DNA of 64,000 bases, from NCBI RefSeq assembly GCF_945906775.1, contig NZ_CAMDRE010000002.1, positions 620,001-684,000 on the forward strand, given 5' to 3'. Below are positions 54,020 to 62,743 of this stretch, piece after piece. The DNA is from Citrobacter sp. Marseille-Q6884. GTDB taxonomy: Bacteria > Pseudomonadota > Gammaproteobacteria > Enterobacterales > Enterobacteriaceae. A model generated the notes under the pieces. The model saw only the letters and a program-made list of their open reading frames with translations, had not been told where the DNA came from and made no database searches. Position numbers and translations under genes: made by a program. Within the stretch, counting starts at the first letter, position 1. Each line of letters begins with the position of its first letter.

Positions 54020-54955
54020 ATGATCAAAACAGAGCGTATAGATAGGGTGGAGTTGATGCGTACGTTTGTACGCATCGTTGAGGCCGGATCGCTCTCTGCG
54101 GCGGCAAAGCAGATGGGGACGACTCAGGCAACCATTAGCCGACGGCTACAATCGCTGGAAACCTTGCTCGGCGTTAAGCTGATTTTACGCACCACCCATG
54201 CGATGAAACTGACGGATGACGGTGAGCGCGCCTATGATCATGCTAAGCACATTATTGATGCCTGGCTGGCGCTTGAAGATGGGTTAAATGTGACGGAAGA
54301 CGATCCGGTGGGTACGCTGCGTGTCAGAGCTCCCCATGCTTTCGGTCAGCAACAACTTCTTGAGCCACTGTTGCAATTTTTGTCGCGCTACCCACAACTG
54401 TCAGTAGAGTGGATGCTCAATGATAAAACGGTTGAATTTCTGAGCGATAATATCGATTGTGCTATCCGGGTGGGAGCCGAGGTTGATCCGGCAACGGTAT
54501 CGGTATTACTGGCTGAGGTTCCCCGCTGCATGGTGGCAAACCCGGGGTTTATCGCGCAATATGGCGAACTCTCGCATCCTGAACAGTTATCTGGGTTGCC
54601 CTGGATTGCGGTAAGTACGTTTTATCAGCACAGCGTGTCGTTATTTCATTCACCCAACAATGACTCCCGCACAGTGAATATCTCGCCGAGATTAAGCACG
54701 GACAGTATTTATGTCGCGAGAAATGCAGCCCTGGCAGGGCTGGGCGTGGCAATTGTTTCTCGCTGGATGGTGGAAGAAGACCTTGCTCAGGGGCGGTTAG
54801 TTGAATTGCTGCCAGACTGGCATGCCGCACCATTACCTGTGCATCTGGTGTATCCGTGGGCGCGTTACTATCCGACCCGCTTACGTAAATTTTTAGCGTT
54901 GATGAAGGATGTTATGCCCCAACTGGCAGGGATGAAGCGTGTAGAGAAGGTATAA
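54020..54955 (+). CDS. LysR-family transcriptional regulator
   Basis: LysR regulator of 311 aa, divergent from an MFS transporter. The N-terminal winged helix is RTFVRIVEAGSLSAAAKQMG... through LLGVKLILRTTHAMKLTDDG (about residues 12-65). The substrate-binding domain follows from about residue 95. No specific symbol is recognised. Divergent pairing and the T-N11-A site suggest that it controls the transporter and itself. Not present at this position in E. coli K-12. Confidence 0.88.
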   Translation: MIKTERIDRVELMRTFVRIVEAGSLSAAAKQMGTTQATISRRLQSLETLLGVKLILRTTHAMKLTDDGERAYDHAKHIIDAWLALEDGLNVTEDDPVGTLRVRAPHAFGQQQLLEPLLQFLSRYPQLSVEWMLNDKTVEFLSDNIDCAIRVGAEVDPATVSVLLAEVPRCMVANPGFIAQYGELSHPEQLSGLPWIAVSTFYQHSVSLFHSPNNDSRTVNISPRLSTDSIYVARNAALAGLGVAIVSRWMVEEDLAQGRLVELLPDWHAAPLPVHLVYPWARYYPTRLRKFLALMKDVMPQLAGMKRVEKV

Positions 54956-54984
54956 AAAAGCCGACCCGGAGGTCGGCTTTTTTG
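54954..54984. terminator. Bidirectional terminator between the LysR gene and rne
   Basis: GCCGACC (54960-54966), loop CGGA, GGTCGGC (54971-54977), A-run left and T-run right. It can end both the rightward LysR gene and leftward rne. Confidence 0.9.
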
Positions 54985-54995
54985 TCTATAACGGC

Positions 54996-57900
54996 TTACT
55001 CAACCGGCTGCGGGCGTGCAGCTGGCGCAGTTGCCTGATGTGTGGCGCTGTGACCACCTGCCGCACCTTTACCGTCAAAGGCAAAAGCAGGGCGCTGCCA
55101 GTCGCTATGACGCGGCGCTTCCGGCACATATTCTGGTGCTGGTGCGCGGGTCATCGGCGCAGTTGCATAGCTGTGAACCACTTTTGCGTCCACGGCAGCC
55201 GGTGCACGTTCTGCAACGACTTCAGCCGCTACGGCTGGAACAGCCACTTCAACGTCTGCTTTTGGTTCTTCAGCAACAGCGGTTTCAACCACTTCAGCCA
55301 CCACTTCTGGCTGAGTAGCCACAACGGCAACCGGTGCTTCAACGACAGGCGCTTCAACAACCGGCGCTTCTACAACGTCAGCCACAGGTTCGGCTTCAGC
55401 CGCGATTTCTTCAGCTACAGGTACGTCCGCTTCAGCGATGACCTGAGGTTGTTCCTCAACAGGTGTTGCGATCACTTCCGGATGCGTTGTTTCCACAACG
55501 ACAGCCTGAGGCTCTTCTGCAACGACAGTTTCAGTCACCACCGGCGCTTCTGTTACGGTTTCTGCGACGGTCTCAACAACAGGTTCTGCAGCAGCAAGGA
55601 TTTGCTGTTCAGCGACAACCGGTTGAACCGGCGTAACATCCTGTTCGCGCTGCTCTTCAACAACCTGCATATCCTGAGGACGAGCGACAGGGTAGCGGAT
55701 CCACACTTTACCGGACGCTAATTCCGGTGAAGCACAAGCGACCGTGATTGGCATCGGTGACTGGAGCGGATAACGCTCGTCACGATAGCGACGACGACGC
55801 TGCCCACTTACGCGCAGATGGCGAGGCGAACGGCGAGAACGACGTGGCATACCGTTGGAGTCACGCGCTTCGCTGTTATCTTCTTGCTCCGGTGCAACGA
55901 CCGCAGGCAGATCGACTTTCGCCAGTTCGGTGCGCGGTGCCGGTGCGGACTGAGCAACAGGTGCCGCGGCAGCCGTTTCAGCAACCATGGCTGCGGTAGC
56001 GACATCAGCCTCAACCGGAGCGCTTTCCGTGTAACGGACTTTCTGGTTCAACTGGCGCTGTTTACGACGAGTCTGAGGCTGACGTACGCGCTCTTCCTGT
56101 TCCGTATCCTGTACCGGTTGTTCTGCCAGGTTCAGTTCTTTAACTTCCTGCTGTGCCTGACGCTTATCATCATTACGACGACGGTTGCGTTCACGACGCG
56201 GAGCCTGTTGATCATCACCTGATTTCGCTTTGTCAGCGGTATCGTTGGACTGCTGGCGGTTATCACGGGATTCCGCGTTTTGCTGCTGCGCCTGGCGACG
56301 GTTACGGCGATTGTCATCGCGGTTTTCGCTGCCTTCGGCACGTTCATTGCGGTTATCACGATCGCCACGGTTATCGCGATTATCACGGCGGTCGTTACGA
56401 TCGCGACGATTGTTCTGACGTGGTTTGCGGCGATCCTGCTGGCGTTCAGATTTCTCTTCTGCTTTCGGTGCAGGTTGCTCAACCGGTTTCACTTCTTCGC
56501 TACCACCGAAGATAGACTTCAGCGCGCCGAGGAAACGGCTAAACAGACCCGGTTGCGCGACACTCGCTGCCGCAGCGGCTGCTTTTGGCGCGGCAACGGC
56601 TTTAACCGCTGGCTCCTGCAGGGCAGGGGCCAGCGGAACGTCAGGCATAGCGAAGGTGGCAAGCGCCGGTTGCTCTGGCTGTTTACGCTCGACGTACTCT
56701 TCTTCTGTCGGCAACGCCATCGCTTCTTCATGCAGTTTCGGCAGCAGATAGCTCAGGGTTGGCGTTTCTTCCCCTTTGCGTACGCGCAGTACGGAGTAGT
56801 GCGGAGTTTCCATCTGATCGTTTGGTACGATCACGCAGCGCACACCGTTCTGGCGAGTTTCAATCGCATTTACCGCAGAACGTTTTTCGTTGAGCAGGTA
56901 AGAGGCAATCGGCACAGGCACGATGGCGTGCACTTCCTGGGTATTTTCTTTCAGCGCTTCTTCTTCAATCAGACGCAGAATCGACAGTGACAGCGATTCG
57001 TTATCACGGACGGTGCCAGTGCCGGAGCAGCGTGGGCAGACGTGATGACTGGATTCGCCCAAGGACGGACTCAGACGCTGACGGGACATTTCCAGCAGAC
57101 CGAAGCGAGAAATATGGCTGATCTGAATGCGCGCTCTGTCCTGACGTACGGCCTCACGCAGACGGTTTTCTACCGCGCGCTGGTGGCGAACCGGGGTCAT
57201 ATCGATAAAGTCGATAACGATCAGACCGCCGAGGTCGCGCAGACGCAACTGACGAGCAATTTCATCGGCAGCTTCAAGGTTAGTGTTAAACGCCGTTTCT
57301 TCGATGTCGCCGCCGCGGGTTGCGCGTGCGGAGTTGATGTCGATAGCGGTCAGCGCTTCAGTGCTGTCGATAACGATTGAGCCGCCGGAAGGCAGACGCA
57401 CTTCACGCTGGAAGGCGGATTCAATCTGGGATTCAATCTGGTAGTGACTGAACAGCGGGATTTCGCCGGTGTACAGTTTGATTTTGCTGCTGAAATCCGG
57501 ACGACCCAGTGCGGCGATGTGCTGACGCGCCATCTCCATAACTTTCGGGTTATCGATAAGGATTTCGCCAATATCCTGACGTAAGTAGTCACGGAAAGCA
57601 CGAACGATGACGTTGCTTTCCTGGTGGATCAGGAACGGAGCAGGTCGGCTTTCAGCGGCTTTTTGAATCGCTTCCCAGTGTTTCAGGCGGAAACTCAGAT
57701 CCCACTGCAGCGCTTCGGCAGATTTGCCGACGCCTGCGGTACGCACGATAAGCCCCATGCCATCAGGCAGTTCAAGGCTCGCCAGCGCTTCTTTTAATTC
57801 GGTTCGGTCATCACCTTCGATGCGACGGGAGATACCGCCCGCGCGCGGGTTGTTCGGCATCAGAACCAGATAGCTACCCGCCAGACTGATAAACGTCGTC

Positions 57901-58247
57901 AGCGCAGCGCCTTTATTGCCGCGTTCTTCTTTATCGATCTGAACAATAACTTCCTGGCCTTCGCGCAACACATCTTTAATGTTTGGACGGCCATGGGAGT
58001 TGTAGTTGGCAGGAAAGTATTCGCGGGCAATTTCTTTTAACGGGAGGAAACCGTGACGTTCAGCGCCGTAATCAACAAAAGCGGCTTCCAGACTCGGTTC
58101 AATACGGGTAATTTTACCTTTGTAGATGTTGGCTTTTTTCTGCTCGTGTCCAGGACTTTCGATATCCAGATCGTACAGACGTTGCCCATCTACAAGGGCG
58201 ACACGCAACTCTTCCTGCTGAGTTGCGTTAATTAACATTCTTTTCAT
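54996..58247 (-). CDS. rne: RNase E, essential endoribonuclease and degradosome scaffold
   Basis: Endoribonuclease for rRNA/tRNA processing and mRNA decay, and scaffold for RhlB, enolase and PNPase. It is 1083 aa (E. coli 1061). S1 RNA-binding domain at about 39-119; catalytic Asp303 (AIDINS) and Asp346 (VIDFIDM); Zn-link Cys404/Cys407 (CPRCSG) for tetramerisation. Amphipathic membrane helix at about 567-581 (GLFSRFLGALKSIF). Arg-rich RhlB/RNA regions, and the C-terminal PNPase-binding tail DWQRPAFAFDGKGAAGGH. The acidic Val/Ala/Glu/Pro spacer, with tandem VVEAP units, accounts for much of the extra length. Confidence 0.97.
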   Translation of the reverse strand: MKRMLINATQQEELRVALVDGQRLYDLDIESPGHEQKKANIYKGKITRIEPSLEAAFVDYGAERHGFLPLKEIAREYFPANYNSHGRPNIKDVLREGQEVIVQIDKEERGNKGAALTTFISLAGSYLVLMPNNPRAGGISRRIEGDDRTELKEALASLELPDGMGLIVRTAGVGKSAEALQWDLSFRLKHWEAIQKAAESRPAPFLIHQESNVIVRAFRDYLRQDIGEILIDNPKVMEMARQHIAALGRPDFSSKIKLYTGEIPLFSHYQIESQIESAFQREVRLPSGGSIVIDSTEALTAIDINSARATRGGDIEETAFNTNLEAADEIARQLRLRDLGGLIVIDFIDMTPVRHQRAVENRLREAVRQDRARIQISHISRFGLLEMSRQRLSPSLGESSHHVCPRCSGTGTVRDNESLSLSILRLIEEEALKENTQEVHAIVPVPIASYLLNEKRSAVNAIETRQNGVRCVIVPNDQMETPHYSVLRVRKGEETPTLSYLLPKLHEEAMALPTEEEYVERKQPEQPALATFAMPDVPLAPALQEPAVKAVAAPKAAAAAASVAQPGLFSRFLGALKSIFGGSEEVKPVEQPAPKAEEKSERQQDRRKPRQNNRRDRNDRRDNRDNRGDRDNRNERAEGSENRDDNRRNRRQAQQQNAESRDNRQQSNDTADKAKSGDDQQAPRRERNRRRNDDKRQAQQEVKELNLAEQPVQDTEQEERVRQPQTRRKQRQLNQKVRYTESAPVEADVATAAMVAETAAAAPVAQSAPAPRTELAKVDLPAVVAPEQEDNSEARDSNGMPRRSRRSPRHLRVSGQRRRRYRDERYPLQSPMPITVACASPELASGKVWIRYPVARPQDMQVVEEQREQDVTPVQPVVAEQQILAAAEPVVETVAETVTEAPVVTETVVAEEPQAVVVETTHPEVIATPVEEQPQVIAEADVPVAEEIAAEAEPVADVVEAPVVEAPVVEAPVAVVATQPEVVAEVVETAVAEEPKADVEVAVPAVAAEVVAERAPAAVDAKVVHSYATAPMTRAPAPEYVPEAPRHSDWQRPAFAFDGKGAAGGHSATHQATAPAARPQPVE

Positions 58248-58610
58248 CGTAACTTACTCATTATTCTTACATTGACGACTAAGCTGCGGGCAGAGTAATG
58301 CCTTTCCGGGTGTGAACCGATGGCCTCGTGTCTATTCGCGTCGCCAACCTCACGGTTATCGTCAGCTCAAAGAGGCGCAGAGTGTCGGTTGCCTGTATTT
58401 CATACGGAAACACAGCGCAATTATCAGGGGAACAGTCTGGGAAAACTCTCCAGAGAAGCTTCCATTATGCTTGTGTCTTTCACGCTGTAAGTGGCTTAAT
58501 CTGCTCACCCCAGTCACTTGACGTTAGTAAGCTCCAGGGGATTCCCAGACTTGCCGCCGACCTGCAACGCGAAATTCATACAGCATTTACCGGTAAGGAC
58601 TGCAACCCGC
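58248..58610 (-). promoter_or_regulatory. rne 5' leader (autoregulatory)
   Basis: Roughly 360 bases before rne, matching the length of the E. coli rne leader, through which RNase E destabilises its own mRNA via hairpins hp2 and hp3. It contains an ERIC-like core at about 58485-58580 (listed as a repeat). The exact transcription start was not determined; the 58610 boundary is by analogy. Confidence 0.72.
58485..58580. repeat. ERIC-like sequence inside the rne leader
   Basis: CTCACCCCAGTCACTT (58504-58519) is identical to the ERIC core, and GTAAGCTCC (58527-58535) with GGGGATTC (58537-58544) match its other arm. CTTGCCGCC-N3-CTGCAAC follows at 58550-58568, again as in ERIC. The central loop is altered and no terminal inverted repeat was found. 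It forms an imperfect hairpin in the rne RNA. Confidence 0.72.
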
Positions 58611-58940
58611 AGCCCGCTAACTGCCTGAAAGATCAATACGTCTTACGCCATTGCTGCGTTGATGATCGGTCGGGCAAAATTGGGTCATTCCGGAAAAGTT
58701 CTTGTTTTAACAAGATTCAACACGGAAACAAGTTCATTATTCCACTGCTAACCTTGTTATAGCAAGATGACTTTTGCCATTTATCACCCGGTTACTCACA
58801 GTTTTTACACTTCCGCGTGGTGATTGGTTTAATAACCACCAAATCGGCAATGTCAAACCTAAGTAATAGGGTATAGCAGTAAATATAAGCATAGAAAAAT
58901 GTGTGGCGCGAATCTTGATGGCTATTTAAAATCGGCCCCC
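58611..58940. promoter_or_regulatory. rne / rluC divergent promoter region
   Basis: AT-rich stretch between the expected rne transcription start and the rluC start codon. It should hold the multiple rne promoters known in E. coli and the rluC promoter. No individual site was assigned and no gene is supported in it. Confidence 0.5.
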
Positions 58941-59894
58941 ATGAAAACAGAGACTCCAGCCGTAAAAATAGTTGCCATTACTGCCGACGAAGCAGGGCAA
59001 CGCATCGACAACTTTTTGCGTACCCAGCTTAAAGGCGTACCAAAAAGTATGATTTATCGCATTTTGCGTAAAGGCGAAGTGCGGGTGAATAAAAAGCGTA
59101 TTAAACCCGAGTACAAGCTTGAAGACGGGGATGAAGTGCGCATTCCACCTGTACGTGTGGCCGAACGTGAAGAAGACGCTCTTTCACCGCATTTGCAAAA
59201 GGTCGCGGCACTGAGTGATGTCATTTTATATGAAGATGACCATATTCTGGTGCTTAACAAACCGTCGGGTACCGCCGTACACGGTGGTAGCGGACTCAGC
59301 TTCGGTGTGATTGAAGGCCTGCGCGCACTGCGCCCTGAGGCGCGATTCCTGGAGCTGGTGCATCGTCTCGACCGCGATACCTCCGGCGTCCTGCTGGTTG
59401 CGAAAAAACGCTCCGCGTTGCGTTCGTTGCATGAGCAACTGCGTGAAAAAGGGATGCAAAAAGATTACCTGGCGCTGGTAAGAGGCCAATGGCAGTCGCA
59501 TGTCAAAACCGTACAGGCACCGCTGTTAAAGAACATTTTGCAAAGCGGTGAGCGTATTGTGCGGGTGAATCAGGAAGGTAAACCGTCAGAAACGCGTTTT
59601 AAAGTGGAAGAGCGCTATGCGTTTGCCACGCTGGTGCGTTGCAGTCCGGTAACCGGGCGTACTCACCAGATTCGCGTACATACCCAGTATGCCGGGCATC
59701 CTATTGCTTTTGACGACCGCTATGGTGATCGTGAGTTTGATCAGCAACTGGCGGGCACGGGACTCAACCGTCTGTTTCTGCATGCTGCGGCATTGAAATT
59801 TACCCATCCGGGGACAGGGGAAGTTATGCGGGTTGAAGCACCGATGGATAAACAGCTGAAGCGCTGTCTTGAAGTGTTACGTAGCAAAGCCTGA
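58941..59894 (+). CDS. rluC: RluC, 23S rRNA pseudouridine synthase
   Basis: Makes pseudouridine at positions 955, 2504 and 2580 of 23S rRNA. It is 317 aa from MKTETPAVKIVAIT (E. coli 319). An S4 RNA-binding domain (about 20-80) precedes the RluA-type catalytic domain, with HRLDRDTSG placing catalytic Asp144. TGRTHQIRVH is the second family motif. The open frame extends 14 codons upstream without homology. Confidence 0.95.
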   Translation: MKTETPAVKIVAITADEAGQRIDNFLRTQLKGVPKSMIYRILRKGEVRVNKKRIKPEYKLEDGDEVRIPPVRVAEREEDALSPHLQKVAALSDVILYEDDHILVLNKPSGTAVHGGSGLSFGVIEGLRALRPEARFLELVHRLDRDTSGVLLVAKKRSALRSLHEQLREKGMQKDYLALVRGQWQSHVKTVQAPLLKNILQSGERIVRVNQEGKPSETRFKVEERYAFATLVRCSPVTGRTHQIRVHTQYAGHPIAFDDRYGDREFDQQLAGTGLNRLFLHAAALKFTHPGTGEVMRVEAPMDKQLKRCLEVLRSKA

Positions 59895-59904
59895 TGACGC
59901 GTTG

Positions 59905-59939
59905 CTTGTCAGGCCGACCCTTACAGTAGGCCTGACAAG
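59905..59939. repeat. REP-like palindrome between rluC and yceF
   Basis: CTTGTCAGGCC (59905-59915) and GGCCTGACAAG (59929-59939) form an 11-bp perfect inverted repeat resembling a REP unit (GTAGGCCTGACAAGAC). It sits between convergent genes and may protect or end both mRNAs. Confidence 0.68.
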
Positions 59940-59969
59940 ACGCTTTCGCATCGCTCTTTACCCAATTGA

Positions 59970-60554
59970 TCACGCCTTAAGCGGGTTCATCTCTTCGCGA
60001 CGCAGCATCTGACACAAGGCTATCAGTGGCAAGCCAATTAATGTGTTAGGATCGCGGCCCTCCAGACGCTCGAAAAGCGCAATGCCTAAACCTTCGCTTT
60101 TAAAACTGCCAGCACAATGTAACGGACGTTCTTTGCGCACATAATCTTCAATTTCCACTTCACTTAAATGACGAAAGTGAACGTCAAACGGTTCGACTTC
60201 GGTCTGTAAATGCCCGTTTGCGGAATTATACAGCGCCAATCCGGTATAAAAGGTGACAATATTTCCGCTGGCTTTGGTTAATTGTTGTCTTGCTTTTTCT
60301 TCGGTTAATGGCTTGCCGGTTATTTCTCCATCAAGCACGCAAATTTGATCGGAACCAATAATCAGATGCGACGGGTAGCGATGGGCAAGGGATTGCGCCT
60401 TTTCCTGTGCCAGACGTGACACCAAATGCCGTGGTGTTTCGCCGGGTAAAGGCGTTTCATCAACCTCAGGCGCTGCGCATTCGAAGGGTATGGCCAGTTT
60501 TTCGAGCAACGCGCGACGCCAGGGAGAGGTGGACGCAAGAATAAGTTGAGGCAT
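59970..60554 (-). CDS. yceF: YceF, 7-methyl-GTP pyrophosphatase (Maf/HAM1)
   Basis: House-cleaning nucleotide pyrophosphatase of the Maf family; E. coli YceF prefers m7GTP. It is 194 aa. The N-terminal signature is LILASTSPWRR, the motif IIGSDQICVLDGEI holds the catalytic Asp (about 70), and the Lys of GKPLTEEKA follows. It is divergent from the sraB/yceD region. Confidence 0.93.
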   Translation of the reverse strand: MPQLILASTSPWRRALLEKLAIPFECAAPEVDETPLPGETPRHLVSRLAQEKAQSLAHRYPSHLIIGSDQICVLDGEITGKPLTEEKARQQLTKASGNIVTFYTGLALYNSANGHLQTEVEPFDVHFRHLSEVEIEDYVRKERPLHCAGSFKSEGLGIALFERLEGRDPNTLIGLPLIALCQMLRREEMNPLKA

Positions 60555-60599
60555 ATTTTTTCCCCCGCATATAGCGTAATGATGAGAGCCATTTTAAAC

Positions 60600-60712
60600 T
60601 ATGGACTTCGTCCTTCAAGCTGGCTGCGATGGCTTGTCGTGATCGATTTTAAGTCGATGACCCGCAATGTGTGCGAATTATTGGCAAAAGGCAACCGCAG
60701 GCTGCCTTTTTC
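60600..60712 (+). ncRNA. sraB: Small RNA SraB region
   Basis: E. coli encodes the sRNA SraB between yceF and yceD. Here the same gap holds a terminator-like stem, AAAAGGCA (60686-60693) with TGCCTTTT (60703-60710), upstream of yceD, with no protein gene that it could end. TAAACT at 60594-60599 could be its -10. The 5' end is approximate. The call rests on position and the orphan terminator. Confidence 0.55.
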
Positions 60713-60751
60713 TTTGACTATATGACGTTACAAAGTTAATATGCGCGCCCT

Positions 60752-61273
60752 ATGCAAAAGGTAAAATTACCCCTGACTCTTGATCCGGTTCGTACGGCTC
60801 AAAAACGCCTTGATTATGAAGGTATCTATACTTCTGATCTGGTTGAGCGTGTCGCCGATTCTGTAGTCAGTGTGGACAGTGATGTGGAATGCTCCATGTC
60901 GTTCGCGATCGATAACCAGCGCCTTGCCGTGATAACCGGTGATGCAAAGGTTTCGGTTACGCTCGAGTGTCAGCGTTGCGGGAAACCGTTCCCACTTCAT
61001 GTTCACACAACATATTGTTTTAGTCCTGTCCGTTCTGACGAGCAGGCTGAAGCACTCCCGGAAGCGTATGAGCCGATTGAGGTTAACGAATTCGGTGAAA
61101 TCGATCTGCTTGCAATGGTTGAAGATGAGATTATCCTCTCCTTGCCGGTAGTTCCGGTGCATGATTCTGAACACTGTGAAGTGTCCGAGGCGGACATGGT
61201 CTTTGGCGAATTGCCTGATGAAGCGCAAAAACCAAACCCATTTGCCGTATTAGCCAGCTTAAAGCGTAAGTAA
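60752..61273 (+). CDS. yceD: YceD, DUF177 protein linked to 23S rRNA accumulation
   Basis: Widely conserved DUF177 protein, 173 aa, the E. coli length. Relatives are needed for 23S rRNA accumulation; its molecular role is unclear. A CxxC motif (ECQRCGKPF, about residues 72-75) may bind metal. It is 16 bases upstream of rpmF, an arrangement conserved across many bacteria. Confidence 0.94.
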   Translation: MQKVKLPLTLDPVRTAQKRLDYEGIYTSDLVERVADSVVSVDSDVECSMSFAIDNQRLAVITGDAKVSVTLECQRCGKPFPLHVHTTYCFSPVRSDEQAEALPEAYEPIEVNEFGEIDLLAMVEDEIILSLPVVPVHDSEHCEVSEADMVFGELPDEAQKPNPFAVLASLKRK

Positions 61274-61289
61274 TTGAGGAGTAAGGTCC

Positions 61290-61463
61290 ATGGCCGTACA
61301 ACAGAATAAACCAACCCGTTCCAAACGTGGCATGCGTCGTTCTCATGACGCTCTGACCGCAGTCACCAGCCTGTCTGTAGACAAAACTTCTGGTGAACAA
61401 CACCTGCGTCACCACATCACTGCCGACGGTTTCTACCGTGGCCGTAAGGTAATCGCTAAGTAA
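61290..61463 (+). CDS. rpmF: RpmF, ribosomal protein bL32
   Basis: A 57-aa basic ribosomal protein: MAVQQNKPTRSKRGMRRSH at the start and DGFYRGRKVIAK at the end. AAGG lies five bases before the ATG. It is co-transcribed with yceD and the fatty-acid genes in E. coli. The expected E. coli length. Confidence 0.97.
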   Translation: MAVQQNKPTRSKRGMRRSHDALTAVTSLSVDKTSGEQHLRHHITADGFYRGRKVIAK

Positions 61464-61586
61464 TCACGCATGACTCAACGAATTTCGTACCTCTGGTATG
61501 AAGGACGAAGAGTACAAGCGTGATGAAGCTTAGTGAGGCTTTCCCCGGGTGACTGGGGAAATACCTGACCAGGCAGCGACGATACC

Positions 61587-62666
61587 TTGACACGTCTAAC
61601 CCTGGCGTTAGATGTCATGGGGGGAGATTTTGGCCCTACCGTGACAGTGCCTGCAGCATTGCAGGCACTGAATTCTAATTCGCAACTCACACTTCTTTTA
61701 GTCGGGGATCCCGATACAATCACGCCATTACTTGCCAAAGCTGACTTCGAACAACGTTCACGTCTGCAGATTATTCCTGCTCAGTCAGTTATTGCCAGTG
61801 ATGCCCGGCCCTCGCAGGCTATCCGCGCCAGTCGTGGAAGCTCTATGCGTGTTGCCCTGGAGCTCGTGAAAGAAGGTCGAGCACAAGCCTGTGTGAGCGC
61901 TGGTAATACGGGCGCGCTGATGGGACTTGCGAAACTATTGCTCAAACCCCTTGATGGGATTGAGCGTCCTGCGCTGGTGACGGTATTGCCGCATCAGCAA
62001 AAGGGCAAAACGGTGGTGCTGGATTTAGGCGCCAACGTGGATTGCGACAGTACGATGTTGGTGCAATTTGCCGTCATGGGTTCCGTGTTGGCAGAAGAGG
62101 TGGTAGGGATTGCCACTCCTCGGGTTGCGTTGCTCAACATCGGCGAAGAAGAAACAAAGGGTCTCGACAGTATTCGGGACGCTTCTGCTGTGCTAAAAAC
62201 AATCCCCTCCATCAATTATATCGGCTATCTTGAAGCCAATGAGTTACTGACGGGCAAAACTGATGTGCTGGTCTGTGACGGCTTTACAGGGAACGTCACA
62301 TTAAAGACGATGGAAGGTGTTGTAAGAATGTTCCTTTCACTGCTGAAGTCTCAGGGTGAGGGTAAAAAACGGTCGTGGTGGCTGCTGTTATTAAAACGTT
62401 GGTTACAAAAAAGCCTAACGAGGCGATTCAGTCACCTCAACCCCGACCAGTATAATGGCGCCTGTCTGTTAGGATTGCGCGGCACGGTGATTAAAAGTCA
62501 TGGTGCGGCCAACCAGCGAGCTTTTGAGGTCGCGATTGAACAGGCAGTGCAGGCGGTGCAGCGACAAGTTCCTCAGCGAATTGCCGCTCGCCTGGAATCT
62601 GTATACCCAGCGGGATTTGAACCGCTGGACGGTGGCGAAAGCAAACATTCACACGTGCACAGATAA
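61587..62666 (+). CDS. plsX: PlsX, phosphate acyltransferase
   Basis: Makes acyl-phosphate from acyl-ACP for phospholipid synthesis. The TTG start at 61587 (LTRLTLALDVMGGDFGP) is the same as in E. coli. It is 359 aa (E. coli 356), the difference being at the C-terminus. The motifs DVMGGDFGP and SAGNTGALMG are intact. A hairpin (TTTCCCC/GGGGAAA, 61540-61561) without U-tract lies before the start and might tune read-through from rpmF. Confidence 0.95.
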   Translation: MTRLTLALDVMGGDFGPTVTVPAALQALNSNSQLTLLLVGDPDTITPLLAKADFEQRSRLQIIPAQSVIASDARPSQAIRASRGSSMRVALELVKEGRAQACVSAGNTGALMGLAKLLLKPLDGIERPALVTVLPHQQKGKTVVLDLGANVDCDSTMLVQFAVMGSVLAEEVVGIATPRVALLNIGEEETKGLDSIRDASAVLKTIPSINYIGYLEANELLTGKTDVLVCDGFTGNVTLKTMEGVVRMFLSLLKSQGEGKKRSWWLLLLKRWLQKSLTRRFSHLNPDQYNGACLLGLRGTVIKSHGAANQRAFEVAIEQAVQAVQRQVPQRIAARLESVYPAGFEPLDGGESKHSHVHR

Positions 62667-62743
62667 CAGTGCGGCTGGGAGTGTCGTCAACGTTCCAGTG
62701 ATTTGCTCGCCGCGGTATATAACCAAAAAGTGACTGAGCGTAC

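Noticed and set aside
55038..55721. 227-codon plus-strand ORF opposite the rne C-terminus
   Set aside because: Low-complexity Phe/Ser/His-rich shadow of the acidic repeat region of RNase E.
56280..56990. 236-codon plus-strand ORF opposite rne
   Set aside because: Shadow of the Arg-rich region of RNase E; biased composition follows from the codons on the other strand.
58328..58762. 144-codon plus-strand ORF across the rne leader
   Set aside because: It runs antisense to the rne leader and through the ERIC-like palindrome, has no recognised domain or ribosome site, and resembles the doubtful yceQ-type annotation in E. coli.
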